Shown: positions 44,517 to 55,040, counted from the first letter of the stretch. The stretch is 64,000 nucleotides of DNA from Bradyrhizobium sp. CB1650 (GCF_029761915.1 NZ_CP121695.1:6415501-6479500); one strand, 5' to 3'. Notes: a model not told the origin generated them from the sequence alone. Program-made: numbers and translations.

Positions 44517-45305
44517 ATGTCCTTCAAGAATTCCTTTGCCGCCGCCCGCGCTATCGCGCTTGTTTTGTTTTTCGCTCTGTCCGGCCTTCTGATCACCTCA
44601 GGACCCGGCTTCGCGCTGACCGCAGCCGCGACCGCACGGGATGCCAATTCAATCCAGCTCGGCGATACCACCTATCGGCTCGACGGCGTCGACGCACCGG
44701 AACTGGACCAGGTCTGCATCGACGATCACGCCGATCCCTGGACCTGCGGGCTGGAAGCTCGCGACCAGCTAGCGAAGTTGATCGGCGGCCGGACCGTTCG
44801 CTGCGACGATGTCGGACCAGAGAAGAACTTCGGCAAGCGGCACCGCGCGATCTGCACTGCGGAGGGCGACAAGGTCACGTTGAACGAGCAACTGGTCAAG
44901 CTCGGCTTTGCCCTCGCGCGCGAACCCGTCAAGGCAAACGTCAAGCCGGCGGCAGCCGAAGCCAAGGCGGCCTCGGCCGGCATCTGGAAGGGCTGCTTTG
45001 CTGCACCGCAAGAATTCCGTAGCGGCAAGAAGGATGGCGCACTTCTTGGGGCGGCCTGCCGCCCCGATCGCGACAAGGAGATTCGCGCGGTGCTGTTCCC
45101 GGAAGATCTGACGATGCCGCCGAGCTGCAGCATCAAGGGCAAGCTCGCCGTGCGCGCCCGCGTCACCGGCAATATCGGCATCTATCATTTGCGGGGCTGC
45201 CCGAGCTATCCGGCGACGACGAAACCAGACCGCTGGTTCTGCTCGGAGGACGACGCGCAGGCTGCCGGCTTCCGCAAGGCGTACAATTGTCGTCGGCCGA
45301 AATGA
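44517..45305 (+). CDS. Exported thermonuclease-like (SNase) protein
   Basis: A 262-residue protein with an N-terminal hydrophobic leader ([15 protein letters not shown], cleavage near GFA). Residues 40-155 follow the staphylococcal nuclease OB fold: [18 protein letters not shown], then [12 protein letters not shown] and [13 protein letters not shown]. The C-terminal part (about 200-262, with [25 protein letters not shown]) resembles the DNA-entry-type tail often attached to such nucleases. It may cut DNA or RNA in the periplasm. It is divergent from the GMC gene. Confidence 0.8.
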   Translation: MSFKNSFAAARAIALVLFFALSGLLITSGPGFALTAAATARDANSIQLGDTTYRLDGVDAPELDQVCIDDHADPWTCGLEARDQLAKLIGGRTVRCDDVGPEKNFGKRHRAICTAEGDKVTLNEQLVKLGFALAREPVKANVKPAAAEAKAASAGIWKGCFAAPQEFRSGKKDGALLGAACRPDRDKEIRAVLFPEDLTMPPSCSIKGKLAVRARVTGNIGIYHLRGCPSYPATTKPDRWFCSEDDAQAAGFRKAYNCRRPK

Positions 45306-45480
45306 GAGAGGTCGGTTCACGCAACTGTGAGCGGTAGCCGGAGACAGTATTGATCCGGAATTGAACTCTATCGGGAGTTGTTGCATCTCATATATGTGCG
45401 CCGGCACCTGGTGCTGGCGCCTCCTTGGCAGCAATCCGGCTCCGGCCCGATTGTCCTTGCTTGGGCGTTTCCTCCCTAGA

Positions 45481-45527
45481 CTTGGGCCGCTTGTTCATCG
45501 CAAGCGGCTCTTTTTCTTTGGCCCAAG
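45481..45527. terminator. Bidirectional terminator between convergent nuclease and cyoD
   Basis: On the plus strand GCCGCTTG (45486-45493) and CAAGCGGC (45501-45508) form an 8-bp stem followed by TCTTTTTCTTT. An outer pair, CTTGGGCC (45481-45488) and GGCCCAAG (45520-45527), can form instead on either strand. The structure ends at the cyoD stop and closes both units. Confidence 0.7.
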
Positions 45528-45917
45528 CTAGCTGCGCATCTGCATGATCTGGTCCATCGGCGGCATGTTCTGATTGAGGTGCGCCATGATCCAGACCGTT
45601 CCGCCAACGACCAGGAAGACGACCAGGAGGCCGAAGGCGAGTGCCAGCACGTTGTTGGTGTTGTCCGGGCCCGTCGTGATGTGCAGGAAGAATACCAGAT
45701 GCACGCCCATCTGCGCGATCGCGAGCACGATCAGCGCGACGGGAATCGAAGGCTGCCAGACCAGATCCGTGCCGGCGATGAAGAACGACGTCGCGGTCAG
45801 GAGCAGCGCCAGGACGAGGCCGACGACATAGCCTAGGATTCGCTCGCCGACGCTGTGTTGTTCTTCCTCGCCCGGTGCAAGGTCGTGCCCAACCGGCACA
45901 TGCGTTAGATCGCTCAT
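45528..45917 (-). CDS. cyoD: Quinol oxidase subunit IV (CyoD)
   Basis: A 129-residue inner-membrane protein with three hydrophobic helices and the family opening VGHDLAPGEEEQHSVGERILGYVVGL. It assists assembly of the copper site of the heme-copper quinol oxidase. The start overlaps the cyoC stop by ATGA. Last gene of the cyoABCD unit; no cyoE (heme O synthase) follows. Confidence 0.87.
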   Translation of the reverse strand: MSDLTHVPVGHDLAPGEEEQHSVGERILGYVVGLVLALLLTATSFFIAGTDLVWQPSIPVALIVLAIAQMGVHLVFFLHITTGPDNTNNVLALAFGLLVVFLVVGGTVWIMAHLNQNMPPMDQIMQMRS

Positions 45918-46555
45918 GGCGCGCCTCCAAGCAGGTAGACGACGGAAAAGACTGCGACCCAGATGATGTCGAGCGCGTGCCAGAACAGCGCGAAGCACAT
46001 CATGCGGCGCAGGATATCGGCGCGAAAGCCCTTGGCAAAGACCTGGGCCATCATGGTGAGGAGCCACAGCACGCCGGCAGACACATGCAGGCCGTGGCAC
46101 CCGACGAGCGAGAAGAACGCGGTCAGGAACGCGCTGCGCGACGGTCCGTAGCCGCGGGACACCAGATCGGCGAATTCGCGAAATTCGATGCTGAGGAACG
46201 CAAGCCCGAGCACGCAGGTCACGGCCATGCCGAGATAGAACCAGAACCGGTTGCGCACGTCGGCGGCAATGCTCGCCATGCCGCAGGTGAAGCTCGACAG
46301 TAGCAGGCAGACCGTCTCGATCGCCACGTTCCTCTGCTCGAAAATCTCCGAGCCCTTCGGGCCATCGGCGGTCTGGCTGACCAGCACCGCATAGGCCGCG
46401 AAAAAGCAGGAGAACATCACGATGTCGGAGAGCAGGAAGACCCAGAAGCCATAGGCCGTGACGATGCGTTTCGGCGCCGGCCCGGCATGCTCGGCGACCC
46501 GGCCGATATGGTGCGGGTCGGTACGCGCGTGGCCATAGGTTGCTGTCATCGCCAT
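45914..46555 (-). CDS. cyoC: Quinol oxidase subunit III (CyoC)
   Basis: A 213-residue inner-membrane protein with five helices (GFWVFLLSDIVMFSCFFAAY as the first) and the conserved ending HALDIIWVAVFSVVYL. It supports subunit I. The start overlaps the cyoB stop by one base; a second ATG two codons later could also be used. Confidence 0.88.
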   Translation of the reverse strand: MAMTATYGHARTDPHHIGRVAEHAGPAPKRIVTAYGFWVFLLSDIVMFSCFFAAYAVLVSQTADGPKGSEIFEQRNVAIETVCLLLSSFTCGMASIAADVRNRFWFYLGMAVTCVLGLAFLSIEFREFADLVSRGYGPSRSAFLTAFFSLVGCHGLHVSAGVLWLLTMMAQVFAKGFRADILRRMMCFALFWHALDIIWVAVFSVVYLLGGAP

Positions 46556-48558
46556 CAGATGGCTCCCGCCATGCTGACAAGGCTGCGACGCTCCTCGATA
46601 TTGACGCGATCGATCCGCGCGACCTCGGCCGCGGGTATGACGTATTCGTCATGGTCGCGCCAGGCGAACACGACGAAGGTCGCGAACGCGCCGAGGACGC
46701 CCAGGATCACCATCCACCAGATGTGCCAGATCAGCGCAAAGCCCGTGATCGTGGCGAAGAAAGCGCAGACGAATCCGGTCGGTGAGTTCCGCGGCATCTC
46801 GATATCCTCGTATTCGGGCTCGGCATGATGAGCGAGCTGCTGCTCCTTGGCGTGCTGCTTCATCGCCCAATAGGCATCCTCGCCGCGTACATCGGGATGG
46901 AAGGCGAAGTTGAACACCGGCGGCGGCGACGAGGTCGCCCACTCCAGCGAGCGGCCGTCCCAGGGGTCGCCGGTGCGGTCGCGCAGGGCCGCGCGGTTGC
47001 GGATACTGACCACGAGCTGCATGACCTGGCAGACGACGCCGATCGTCAGCACCGCCATGCCGATCGCCGCCACCAGCATCCAGGGCCGCCAGGCCGCGAC
47101 GTCGTAATGCTGCATGCGCCGCGTCATGCCCAGCATGCCCACGACATAGAGCGGCATGAAGGTGATCCAGAAGCCGGTGAAGGTGAACCAGAACCCCGCC
47201 TTGCCCCAGCGCTCGTCGAGACGGAAGCCGAACGCCTTCGGGAACCAGTATTCGAAGCCGGCGAAGGCGCCGAACAGCACGCCGCCGATGATGACGTTGT
47301 GGAAGTGCGCGACCAGGAACATGCTGTTGTGGAGCACGAAGTCGGCTGGCGGCACCGCCACGAGGACGCCGGTCAGCCCGCCGATGATGAACGTCACCAT
47401 GAAGCCGACGGACCACAGCATCGGCGTCGCGAAGCGGATGCGGCCGCCATACATCGTGAACAGCCAGTTGTAGATCTTCACCCCCGTCGGCACCGCGATG
47501 ATCATGCTGGCGATGCCGAAGATGGCGTTGACGTCGGGCCCCGCGCCCATCGTGAAGAAGTGATGCAGCCAGACCATGAAGGAGATGACGCAGATCGCCA
47601 TGGTAGCGAGGACCATCGAGCGGTAGCCGAACAGCGGCTTGCCGGAGAAGGTCGACACCACCTCCGAGTAGATGCCGAAGGCCGGCAACACGAGGATGTA
47701 GACCTCCGGATGGCCCCAGGCCCAGATCAGGTTCATGAACATCATGACGTTGCCGCCGGCCTCGTTGGTGAAGAAGTGGAAGCCGAGATAGCGATCGAGC
47801 AGCAGCATCGCGAGGGTCGCGGTGAGGATCGGGAAGGCCGCGACAATGAGCAAGTTCGAGGCCAGCGTCGTCCAGCAGAACATCGGCATGCGCAGATAGT
47901 TCATGCCCCTGGTGCGCAGCTTCAGCACGGTGGTCACGAGGTTGATGCCGGCCACCAGCGTGCCGACGCCTGAGATCTGCAGCGACCAGGCATAGTAGTC
48001 GACACCAACGCCCGGCGAATAGGACAATTCCGACAGCGGCGGAAAGGCGAGCCAGCCGGTGCGCGCGAACTCGCCGACCACGAGCGAGACGTTGACCAGC
48101 AGCGCGCCGGTCGCGGTCAGCCAGAAGCCGACCGAATTCAGCGTCGGAAAGGCGACGTCGCGCACGCCGAGCTGAAGCGGCACGACCAGGTTCATCAATC
48201 CGATCACGAACGGCATCGCCACGAAGAAGATCATGATGGTGCCGTGGGCCGAGAATATCTGGTTGTAATGCTCCGGCGGCAGATAGCCCTGCGACTGGTA
48301 GGCGATCGCCTGCTGGATCCGCATCATGATGGCGTCGCTGCCGCCGCGCAGCAGCATCACGGAGGCCAGCAGCACGTACATAACGCCGATGCGCTTGTGA
48401 TCGACGCTGGTGATCCATTCGTGCCAGAGATAGGGCAGATGCCCCTTCACCACGACCCAGATCAGGACACCCAGGATCGCGACCAGCACGACCGCGCCCG
48501 CGACGAGAGGAATCGGCTGGCCGAACGGGATCGCCGACCAATCGAGCTTACCGAGCAT
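46555..48558 (-). CDS. cyoB: Quinol oxidase subunit I (CyoB)
   Basis: A 667-residue heme-copper oxidase subunit I. The heme and copper ligands are recognisable: AHGTIMIFF for the low-spin heme, [21 protein letters not shown] for CuB with the histidine-tyrosine cross-link, the HHFF pair and VAHFHNVI. The extra C-terminal helices and [16 protein letters not shown] start are those of quinol oxidases rather than cytochrome c oxidases. GGAGG lies 5 nt ahead of the chosen ATG (the second of two), and the start overlaps cyoA by 11 bp. Confidence 0.9.
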   Translation of the reverse strand: MLGKLDWSAIPFGQPIPLVAGAVVLVAILGVLIWVVVKGHLPYLWHEWITSVDHKRIGVMYVLLASVMLLRGGSDAIMMRIQQAIAYQSQGYLPPEHYNQIFSAHGTIMIFFVAMPFVIGLMNLVVPLQLGVRDVAFPTLNSVGFWLTATGALLVNVSLVVGEFARTGWLAFPPLSELSYSPGVGVDYYAWSLQISGVGTLVAGINLVTTVLKLRTRGMNYLRMPMFCWTTLASNLLIVAAFPILTATLAMLLLDRYLGFHFFTNEAGGNVMMFMNLIWAWGHPEVYILVLPAFGIYSEVVSTFSGKPLFGYRSMVLATMAICVISFMVWLHHFFTMGAGPDVNAIFGIASMIIAVPTGVKIYNWLFTMYGGRIRFATPMLWSVGFMVTFIIGGLTGVLVAVPPADFVLHNSMFLVAHFHNVIIGGVLFGAFAGFEYWFPKAFGFRLDERWGKAGFWFTFTGFWITFMPLYVVGMLGMTRRMQHYDVAAWRPWMLVAAIGMAVLTIGVVCQVMQLVVSIRNRAALRDRTGDPWDGRSLEWATSSPPPVFNFAFHPDVRGEDAYWAMKQHAKEQQLAHHAEPEYEDIEMPRNSPTGFVCAFFATITGFALIWHIWWMVILGVLGAFATFVVFAWRDHDEYVIPAAEVARIDRVNIEERRSLVSMAGAI

Positions 48559-49381
48559 CATGGCCTCCACTGTGTGGCTGGCCCGCCTCGGAGGCCACTT
48601 GCGGGCCGGGCCCAGGCGGAATGTGCTGGGTTGCGATGAGGTCAAAGAGCCGGGGATCTTCGAGCCGGTACGTCGGCCTGCCTCGCTCGATGCCCTGCTG
48701 CATCAGTTTCTTGTAGCTGTCCTCGTTCAGCACGGAATTGGTCTTCGCCGTGCGCGCCACCCAGTCGGGAAAGGCGAGCGGCGAGATCACGTTGACGTCG
48801 AACATCATGTCCGGGAAGCCATCACCGGAAAAATGGGCCGACAGCCCCTGAAGCTTGCCCTCGTTGTCGGCGCGCAGGTTGAGCCGTGTCACCATGCCGT
48901 TCATCGTGTAGATCATGCTGCCGAGCTGCGGGATGAAGAACACGTTCATCACGCTCGACGAGGTGAGCTGGAAATTCAGCTCGGCGCCGGCCGGCACCGT
49001 CAGCGTGTTGACCGTGGCGATGCGCTGGTCCGGATAGATGAACAGCCATTTCCAGTCGAGCGAGACCGCCTGGATCCGCACCGGGCTGCCGGTCCCGGGC
49101 ACGGGTGCTGCGGGGTCGAGTTGATGCGAGCCGATCCAGGCAACACCGCCGAGCAAGATGACGGTCAGGGCGGGGATCGCCCACACCACCATTTCGACCC
49201 GGCCGGAATAGACGAAGTCGGGCTGGTAGTGCGCGCGCGGATTGGATGCACGAAACCAGAAGGCGAACGCCAGGATCGCGATGATGGTCGGCACCACGAT
49301 CGCAAGCATGATGAAAACGGAATCGACCAGGATGGTGCTGTTCGCAGCAGCAACGGGCCCTTGCGGATCGAGCAGATTCAT
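48548..49381 (-). CDS. cyoA: Quinol oxidase subunit II (CyoA)
   Basis: A 277-residue membrane-anchored protein with two helices and a periplasmic cupredoxin domain. As expected of a quinol oxidase, CuA ligands are lacking. CyoA usually starts with a lipoprotein signal and a modified cysteine; here the chain begins [20 protein letters not shown] with no lipobox, and the longer open frame upstream gives none either. First gene of the unit, divergent from an SDR gene across a 253-bp gap. Confidence 0.87.
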   Translation of the reverse strand: MNLLDPQGPVAAANSTILVDSVFIMLAIVVPTIIAILAFAFWFRASNPRAHYQPDFVYSGRVEMVVWAIPALTVILLGGVAWIGSHQLDPAAPVPGTGSPVRIQAVSLDWKWLFIYPDQRIATVNTLTVPAGAELNFQLTSSSVMNVFFIPQLGSMIYTMNGMVTRLNLRADNEGKLQGLSAHFSGDGFPDMMFDVNVISPLAFPDWVARTAKTNSVLNEDSYKKLMQQGIERGRPTYRLEDPRLFDLIATQHIPPGPGPQVASEAGQPHSGGHDAR

Positions 49382-49634
49382 CGGCGAGCCAATGGTGGTT
49401 GGGAAGCCCCGAGGAAGAGCGTAGCGCGAAAAAGTCCCCGCAACAAACGCAGTTGTGTGAAGACAGTTCCGGCGCAGCGGCAAACCGCTGGGCGCCCGCG
49501 GCCTTTCATCGCGGCAAGGAGCCATGCATGTCCGGCGGGAAGGCGTGCGTCCGGCGCGACCGTCACCGCGCATGATCGATCTTCTGCCGCGATCTGCCCG
49601 TGCTATCGTGATGAAAAAGCAGGGAGAAAACGTC

Positions 49635-50435
49635 ATGCGCTTGAAGGACAAGATCGCCATCGTGGTCGGAGCCGGGCAGAGTCCCGGCGAAGGCATGGGC
49701 AACGGCCGCGCCACCGCACTCACCTTCGCGCGCGAGGGCGCGAAGGTGCTTTGCGTCGATCATCATCTGGAGTCGGCCGAGGAGACCGTCGCGATGATCG
49801 CGGCGAAGCAGGGCACCGCCGCGGCCTTCAAGGCCGACGTCACCAAGTCAGCCGACATCAAGGCGCTGGTGGCGGACGCGCAGTCGCGCTGGGGCCGGAT
49901 CGACGTGCTGCACAACAATGTCGGCGTCAGTCTTTCCGGCGGCGACGCCGAGCTGCTTCAGTTGACCGAGGCGGCGTTCGATCGTGTCGTCGCCATCAAC
50001 CTGAAGAGCTGCATTCTGACGGCGAAGGAGGTGATCCCGATCATGCGCGCCCAGAGAAACGGCGCCATCATCAACATCTCCTCGATGGCCGCGATCACCA
50101 CCTATCCTTACGTCGCCTACAAGGCGACGAAGTCGGCGATGATCGCCTTTACCGAACAGCTCGCCTACCAGAACGCCGAATACGGCATCCGCGCCAACGT
50201 CATCCTGCCGGGCCTGATGAACACGCCGATGGCCGTCGACACCCGCGCTCGCGAATGGCACAAGACCCGCGCCGAGGTCGAAGCGGAGCGTGACAGCAAG
50301 GTGCCGCTGCGGAAGAAGATGGGAACGGGGTGGGACGTGGCCAATGCCGCGCTGTTTCTGGCGTCGGACGAGGCGAACTTCATCACTGGCGTGACGCTGC
50401 CTGTGGACGGCGGGGCGAGTGTGCGGCGGGGGTAG
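49635..50435 (+). CDS. Short-chain dehydrogenase/reductase
   Basis: A 266-residue NAD(P)-dependent oxidoreductase. The cofactor loop is extended (VVGAGQSPGEGMGNGRATA), the NNVG and SS motifs are present and the active-site pair is Y-K-A-T-K. The end has the usual GVTLPVDGGASV. GGGAG at 49622-49626 sets the start 8 nt downstream. Substrate unknown. Confidence 0.85.
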   Translation: MRLKDKIAIVVGAGQSPGEGMGNGRATALTFAREGAKVLCVDHHLESAEETVAMIAAKQGTAAAFKADVTKSADIKALVADAQSRWGRIDVLHNNVGVSLSGGDAELLQLTEAAFDRVVAINLKSCILTAKEVIPIMRAQRNGAIINISSMAAITTYPYVAYKATKSAMIAFTEQLAYQNAEYGIRANVILPGLMNTPMAVDTRAREWHKTRAEVEAERDSKVPLRKKMGTGWDVANAALFLASDEANFITGVTLPVDGGASVRRG

Positions 50436-50453
50436 CGCTCAACTCCGGACGCA

Positions 50454-50777
50454 TCACGATGATAAATAGGCAAGGAAGCGTGGGGCCAACAATTTGCTTC
50501 CGATCAGGACGAGAGCATCGACAACTACGACCGTCACCTTGATATCCAACCCCTTAGTTGAAGCCGCGACCAAAAAAGAGAAGGCCACAAGATAGAAGAT
50601 GGTAGTCAGCAACAAGATAAGACCAAGAAATCCTTGATCGATCCCATACTCGGTGTCTCCCTTAAAAACAAAGAGCACAATGATGCCAATTGTGACTAGG
50701 AAAGCGACGCCCAGTCCAATGCTAAACCACTGCCAAGCCGCTGTAACCAACGGCTCCGCTGTCCCCAGACCTTCCAT
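50454..50777 (-). CDS. Small three-helix membrane protein, unknown
   Basis: A 107-residue protein I do not recognise. It has three hydrophobic segments (about 17-38, 50-71 and 79-97). A very strong ribosome binding site (GGGGGGAGGGCG) ends 2-3 nt before the ATG. Its codon use is visibly less GC-rich than that of its neighbours, which may indicate recent arrival. It lies tail to tail with the SDR gene. Confidence 0.7.
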   Translation of the reverse strand: MEGLGTAEPLVTAAWQWFSIGLGVAFLVTIGIIVLFVFKGDTEYGIDQGFLGLILLLTTIFYLVAFSFLVAASTKGLDIKVTVVVVDALVLIGSKLLAPRFLAYLSS

Positions 50778-50897
50778 TTCGCCCTCCCCCCAAAGCCCGC
50801 TCTACCTTGGCTAGTATCGCCTATTGTTGCAAGTAATTTCGGATCTCGACCCCTGTTGTTGCGGGGTCATGGCAAGATATCGATGCCATAGCCGAAC

Positions 50898-52235
50898 CTA
50901 TGGATGGCTTACCCGCCAGATCGTGCCGTTGCCGTCTTCCGAGATCAGCAGCGAGCCATCCTTCGCCACCGCAACACCAACGGGCCGGCCCCACACTTCG
51001 CGGTCGTTGACGACGAAGCCGGTGACGAAATCCTCGTATTCGCCCGTCGGCTTGTCGTCCTTCATCCGGACGCGGATCACCTTGTAGCCGGTGCGTTTCG
51101 ACCTGTTCCAGGAGCCGTGCTCGGCCGCGAAGGCGTCACCCCGATACTCGGCTGGAAACTGCGTGCCCTGGTAGAACGTCATGCCGAGCGAGGCCGAGTG
51201 CGGCTGCACCAGCACGTCGGGGACCGTCACCTTGTCCTTGAGGTCCGGCCGCGCGCCGGCGTGGCGCGGGTCCTCGTTGCCGCCGATATAGAACCACGGC
51301 CAGCCGTAGAAGGCGCCTTCCTTCACGCTGGTCACGTAGTCGGGCACGAGATCGTCGCCGAGACCGTCGCGCTCGTTGGTCGAGCACCACGGCAGCCCGG
51401 TCTGCGGCTGGATCGCCAGACCGACGCAGTTGCGGATGCCGGTGGCGTAAATCTTCCGCTCCTTGCCATCCGGATCGAAGGCAAGCACGGCGCCACGCTC
51501 GGTCTCGCTCGCCCAGGCCGCGCCCAGCGGCTGCGTGCGCGACCAGGCCGCCAATCCGCCCGGCGGATTGCCGATGCCTTCCGCGCGATTGCTGAGCGAT
51601 CCGACCGAGACCAGCATGCGCTTGTTGTCCGGCGTGAAGACAATGTCGCGGGTGGAATGGCCGCCATCATGCGGCAGGCTCGCCACGATCGTCTCCGGCT
51701 TGCCCCGCGCTTTCAGATCGCCCGCCTGGTAGGGAAAGCGGACGACGCTGTCGGTATTGGCGACATAGATCCATTGCGGATTGTCGCCAGTTGGAAAGAA
51801 CGCGATGCCGAATGGCTGTCTCAGGCCGCTGGCATAGACTTCGTTGGTGACGATGTTGCCACCGCCCTCGCCGGCGCGAAGCACGCGGACGGTCCCGGCA
51901 CGCGTCTCAGCGACGAAAATATCGCCGTTCGGCGCAACGCGCACGATGCGCGGACCGCGCAGCCCTTCCGCGAGCAGCTCGATCCTGAAGCCAGACGGCA
52001 CCTGCGGGTTCGCTTCCGGCGAGCGCGTCACCACGCGCGGAAAACTCGCGGCCGACGGTGTTGCGCCCGGCCTCGCAAGATCCTGCGGACGGATCAGCCT
52101 GACGGTGCCGGGCTTGTCGGATTGCCAATTGCCATAGGCGGCCTTGCCTTCCAGCACCGGCTCTGCCCGCGCACCGGCCGCGGCGGCGGTCAGCAACCAG
52201 GCGGACATCGCCACGGACCAGATGTTGTTCTTCAC
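50898..52235 (-). CDS. Exported sorbosone/aldose dehydrogenase-like beta-propeller
   Basis: A 445-residue periplasmic protein with a Sec signal (GTG start, KNNIWSVAMSAWLLTAAAAGARA) and a six-bladed propeller of the PQQ glucose/sorbosone dehydrogenase type. Segments such as VAPNGDIFVAETRAGTVRVL, GLRQPFGIAFFP, TNERDGLGDDLVPDY and GHSTRDIVFTPD fit the family. GGAAGG lies ahead of the GTG; an upstream ATG at 52325 would place the signal peptide inside the chain. PQQ genes are not nearby. Confidence 0.82.
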   Translation of the reverse strand: MKNNIWSVAMSAWLLTAAAAGARAEPVLEGKAAYGNWQSDKPGTVRLIRPQDLARPGATPSAASFPRVVTRSPEANPQVPSGFRIELLAEGLRGPRIVRVAPNGDIFVAETRAGTVRVLRAGEGGGNIVTNEVYASGLRQPFGIAFFPTGDNPQWIYVANTDSVVRFPYQAGDLKARGKPETIVASLPHDGGHSTRDIVFTPDNKRMLVSVGSLSNRAEGIGNPPGGLAAWSRTQPLGAAWASETERGAVLAFDPDGKERKIYATGIRNCVGLAIQPQTGLPWCSTNERDGLGDDLVPDYVTSVKEGAFYGWPWFYIGGNEDPRHAGARPDLKDKVTVPDVLVQPHSASLGMTFYQGTQFPAEYRGDAFAAEHGSWNRSKRTGYKVIRVRMKDDKPTGEYEDFVTGFVVNDREVWGRPVGVAVAKDGSLLISEDGNGTIWRVSHP

Positions 52236-52482
52236 GTCGCCTTCCTCCCGGCCTGTACCTGTCGAGCGTCGCCCCCGCTGCACAACGCCGATCGCACCAC
52301 CTGCGTTCTTCGGCGGGTCTTGCACCTGCCGACTCCCAGGTCAGCTCATGCCCGCACGATGTGCAACGACATGCATCCATCGTACTGGAAAATGCCGCCG
52401 ATCGGTGCGACACATTGTAAGGGCGCGGCCGTGTTGCGGTCATCAAAGCTGCGGCATCGGCGCCGCGACTGGCGGGGTGATC

Positions 52483-53676
52483 ATGTGGGGATCCATCGTA
52501 TCGGAATGGGCGAGCCTGCTCTTGCGCTGGCTGCACGTGGTGGCCGCGATCGCCTGGATCGGCAGTTCCTTCTACTTCATCCACCTCGATCTCAGCCTGA
52601 GGCCAACGCGTGATCTGCCGGATGGCGTGCAGGGCGAAGCCTGGCAGGTCCATGGCGGCGGCTTCTATCGGATCATGAAATATCTGGTGGCCCCTCACCA
52701 GATGCCGGAGGATCTCACCTGGTTCAAATGGGAAGCTTACACCACCTGGCTCTCCGGCTTCGCGCTGATGGTGGTGGTCTATTATCTCGATGCCGATCTG
52801 TTCCTGGTCGACAAGTCGATCCTCGACCTGACGCCGGTACAGGCCGGCCTGTTCAGCTTCTGCAGCCTGGCCCTGGCGTGGATCCTCTATGAGGTCGCCT
52901 GTCGCACCGGACTTGCGCAGCGCGAGCTCGGCTTTGCCATCGGCGGCTATGTGTTCCTGGTCGCGCTGACCTACGCCTTCACGCACGTCCTGAGCGGCCG
53001 CGGCGCCTTCAATCAGATCGGAGCGATCGTCGGCACCATCATGGTCGCCAACGTCTTTGCGGTGATCATCCCGAACCAGAAGAAGATCGTAGCTAGCCTG
53101 ATCGCGGGCCAGGCGCCCGATCCGAAGCTCGGCAAGACCAGCAAGGAGCGTTCGGTCCACAACAATTATCTGACGCTGCCCGTCGTCGTGCTGATGATCA
53201 GCAACCACTATCCCCTGCTGTACGCCACCCGCTTCAACTGGATCATCGTCGCGATCGTGCTGGCGCTGGGGCCGGTGATCCGCCACTTCTTCAACGCGCG
53301 GCATGCTGGACGCAAGTCGCCGTGGTGGGTGTGGGGCGTGGCGGCGGCCGGCGTGATCGCAATCGGCCTCCTCTCCGCGGCCGGACCGCGCGAGATCAAG
53401 ACAGGGGCGTCGGCGACGCAGCCGACGCTAGCCAATGTCGAGGAGATCGTGATGTCCCGCTGCAGCATGTGCCATGCCGCCGAGCCGGTCTGGGCCGGCA
53501 TCGTGACCGCGCCGAAAGGCATCCTGCTCGACGGCAGCGAGCACATCCGGCGCAACATCCGCCTGATCGGCCGCGTCGCGGCATGGTCCAACGCGATGCC
53601 GCCGGGCAACATCACCGACATGACCAGCGAAGAGCGCGCGATCCTCGCGGCCTATATAAGTGGCCAGGATCGCTGA
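52483..53676 (+). CDS. puuD: Urate hydroxylase PuuD (cytochrome c-fused)
   Basis: A 397-residue inner-membrane enzyme that oxidises urate to 5-hydroxyisourate in purine breakdown. The first 310 residues form about eight membrane helices (LLRWLHVVAAIAWIGSSFYF at the start). The C-terminal cytochrome c domain has C327-S-M-C330-H331 and PWRN-like NAMPPGNIT. ATG at 52483 was taken as start because it precedes the first helix and follows GGCGGGG; the open frame reaches back to 52144. The other urate-pathway enzymes are not adjacent. Confidence 0.86.
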   Translation: MWGSIVSEWASLLLRWLHVVAAIAWIGSSFYFIHLDLSLRPTRDLPDGVQGEAWQVHGGGFYRIMKYLVAPHQMPEDLTWFKWEAYTTWLSGFALMVVVYYLDADLFLVDKSILDLTPVQAGLFSFCSLALAWILYEVACRTGLAQRELGFAIGGYVFLVALTYAFTHVLSGRGAFNQIGAIVGTIMVANVFAVIIPNQKKIVASLIAGQAPDPKLGKTSKERSVHNNYLTLPVVVLMISNHYPLLYATRFNWIIVAIVLALGPVIRHFFNARHAGRKSPWWVWGVAAAGVIAIGLLSAAGPREIKTGASATQPTLANVEEIVMSRCSMCHAAEPVWAGIVTAPKGILLDGSEHIRRNIRLIGRVAAWSNAMPPGNITDMTSEERAILAAYISGQDR

Positions 53677-53830
53677 CGCCGTCGATTGCGGCACGTCGAC
53701 GCGGCGTTTCGCAGAAGGAAATTGCGCATCCACCGGCGATTTCAAAATGACTCGCGCGTCCATCCAGCGTAGACATGCTACGGCCGCTCATGCGGTCCGT
53801 CAGCCAATTTCATGCGCCGGGGAAATAGCA

Positions 53831-54688
53831 GTGGCCCTCAAGAACGTCATCGGTATCGACCACGCCGTGGTCATGGTGAAGGACCTCGACAAGGCAGCCG
53901 AGAATTACAAGCGACTCGGCTTCACAGTGTCACCGCGCGGCACCCACAGCGCGCATATGGGTACGGGCAACTACACCATCATGTTCGACCCCGACTATAT
54001 GGAGCTGCTCGGCGTGCTCGCGCCGACCGAACAGAACGCGCCGGCACGCGCCTTCCTCGATACGCGCGGCGAAGGCATCGAGCGCATCGCTTTCACCGCG
54101 GTCGATTCCGCCGCCGGTGCGGAGGAGATCCGCGTGCGCGGCCTCACGCCGATCGGTCCGACCGATTTCGAACGGCCGGTCACGCTGCCGAACGGCACGG
54201 TATCGGCGGCAAAATTCCGCACCTTCATGTGGCCGACCGAGGAAGCACCCGGGGGCGTGCGCATCTTCGCCTGTCAGCACAAGACCCGCGAGACCGTGTG
54301 GATCCCCGAACTGATGGCGCATGCCAATGCAGCGAAGCGCATCAAGCAGGCGCTGATCGCAACGCCCGATCCCGCGAAGGAGGCCTCGCATCTGTCACGG
54401 CTGATCGATCGGGCGCCGAAGACGGAAGCCGATGGCGCGGCGAGCGTGGCCTCCGGCGGCGATCGTGCCGATTTCGTCTATTTGACGCTGGATCAACTCA
54501 GCAGGCGCTATCCCGGTGTGACGCTGGCCGGTCTGTCCGAACGCGGCGGCGCGGCGCTGGTGCTCGTGAGCAGTGATCTCGCCGCGACCGAGAGAGCCCT
54601 GGGCTCGACCGGCCTGCGCAGCGGGCCTGCGATCTGCGTGCCGCCCGCCAAGGCCAACGGCACCCTGCTCGCCTTCGTTGCCGGCTGA
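53831..54688 (+). CDS. Glyoxalase-like (VOC fold) protein
   Basis: A 285-residue protein of the vicinal-oxygen-chelate fold, Glyoxalase_3 type. It opens VIGIDHAVVMVKDLDKAAENYKRLGF, the typical first strand and helix with a metal-type histidine, and has a second half ending in PPAKANGTLLAFV. GTG at 53831 has GGGGAA 8-10 nt ahead. It follows puuD in the same direction with a gap of 154 bp. Activity unknown. Confidence 0.78.
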   Translation: MALKNVIGIDHAVVMVKDLDKAAENYKRLGFTVSPRGTHSAHMGTGNYTIMFDPDYMELLGVLAPTEQNAPARAFLDTRGEGIERIAFTAVDSAAGAEEIRVRGLTPIGPTDFERPVTLPNGTVSAAKFRTFMWPTEEAPGGVRIFACQHKTRETVWIPELMAHANAAKRIKQALIATPDPAKEASHLSRLIDRAPKTEADGAASVASGGDRADFVYLTLDQLSRRYPGVTLAGLSERGGAALVLVSSDLAATERALGSTGLRSGPAICVPPAKANGTLLAFVAG

Positions 54689-54707
54689 TTTGAACCAATT
54701 CTTCAAC

Positions 54708-55040
54708 ATGCGTTTACCCGACGGCCCTATGATTTCCCGCTGTTCACGCCGCCTGGGGCCAAGCGTGTTTAGAGAAGGCTCGCCGATCGCCTATGACGCG
54801 CCGGCCGAACTGAAGAAGTGGCCGTCGCTGCGGGGAGAGCGCCTCAAGGACGGGGGCCCGCCCTATCTCGTCTACAACGGTACGCTCGCCGAATGCGTCC
54901 GCGAGCTCATGGCCAAGCCGATCAAGGGCATCTCGCTCTACGACATCATGACGAGGCCGCAAGCAGCGTTCGACCAGACGGTGCTATCGCCGGGCGACGC
55001 CGCCGAGATCGCGATGCGCAAGGATTTTCCGAAGAACTAG
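54708..55040 (+). CDS. Conserved-looking small protein, unknown
   Basis: A 110-residue soluble protein starting 19 bp after the preceding stop. I do not recognise a family. It has a basic head, a central LVYNGTLAECVRELMAKPI helix and a short acidic end. A second ATG at 54729 is an alternative start. Codon use is like the neighbours, so it is probably a real gene in one unit with the glyoxalase-like gene. Confidence 0.55.
   Translation: MRLPDGPMISRCSRRLGPSVFREGSPIAYDAPAELKKWPSLRGERLKDGGPPYLVYNGTLAECVRELMAKPIKGISLYDIMTRPQAAFDQTVLSPGDAAEIAMRKDFPKN

Noticed and set aside
45388..45498. Short minus-strand frame of 36 codons after cyoD (MNKRPKSREETPKQ...)
   Set aside because: It lies inside and after a clear bidirectional terminator, has only a weak purine stretch upstream and no recognisable family. 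Its support is too weak for a gene.
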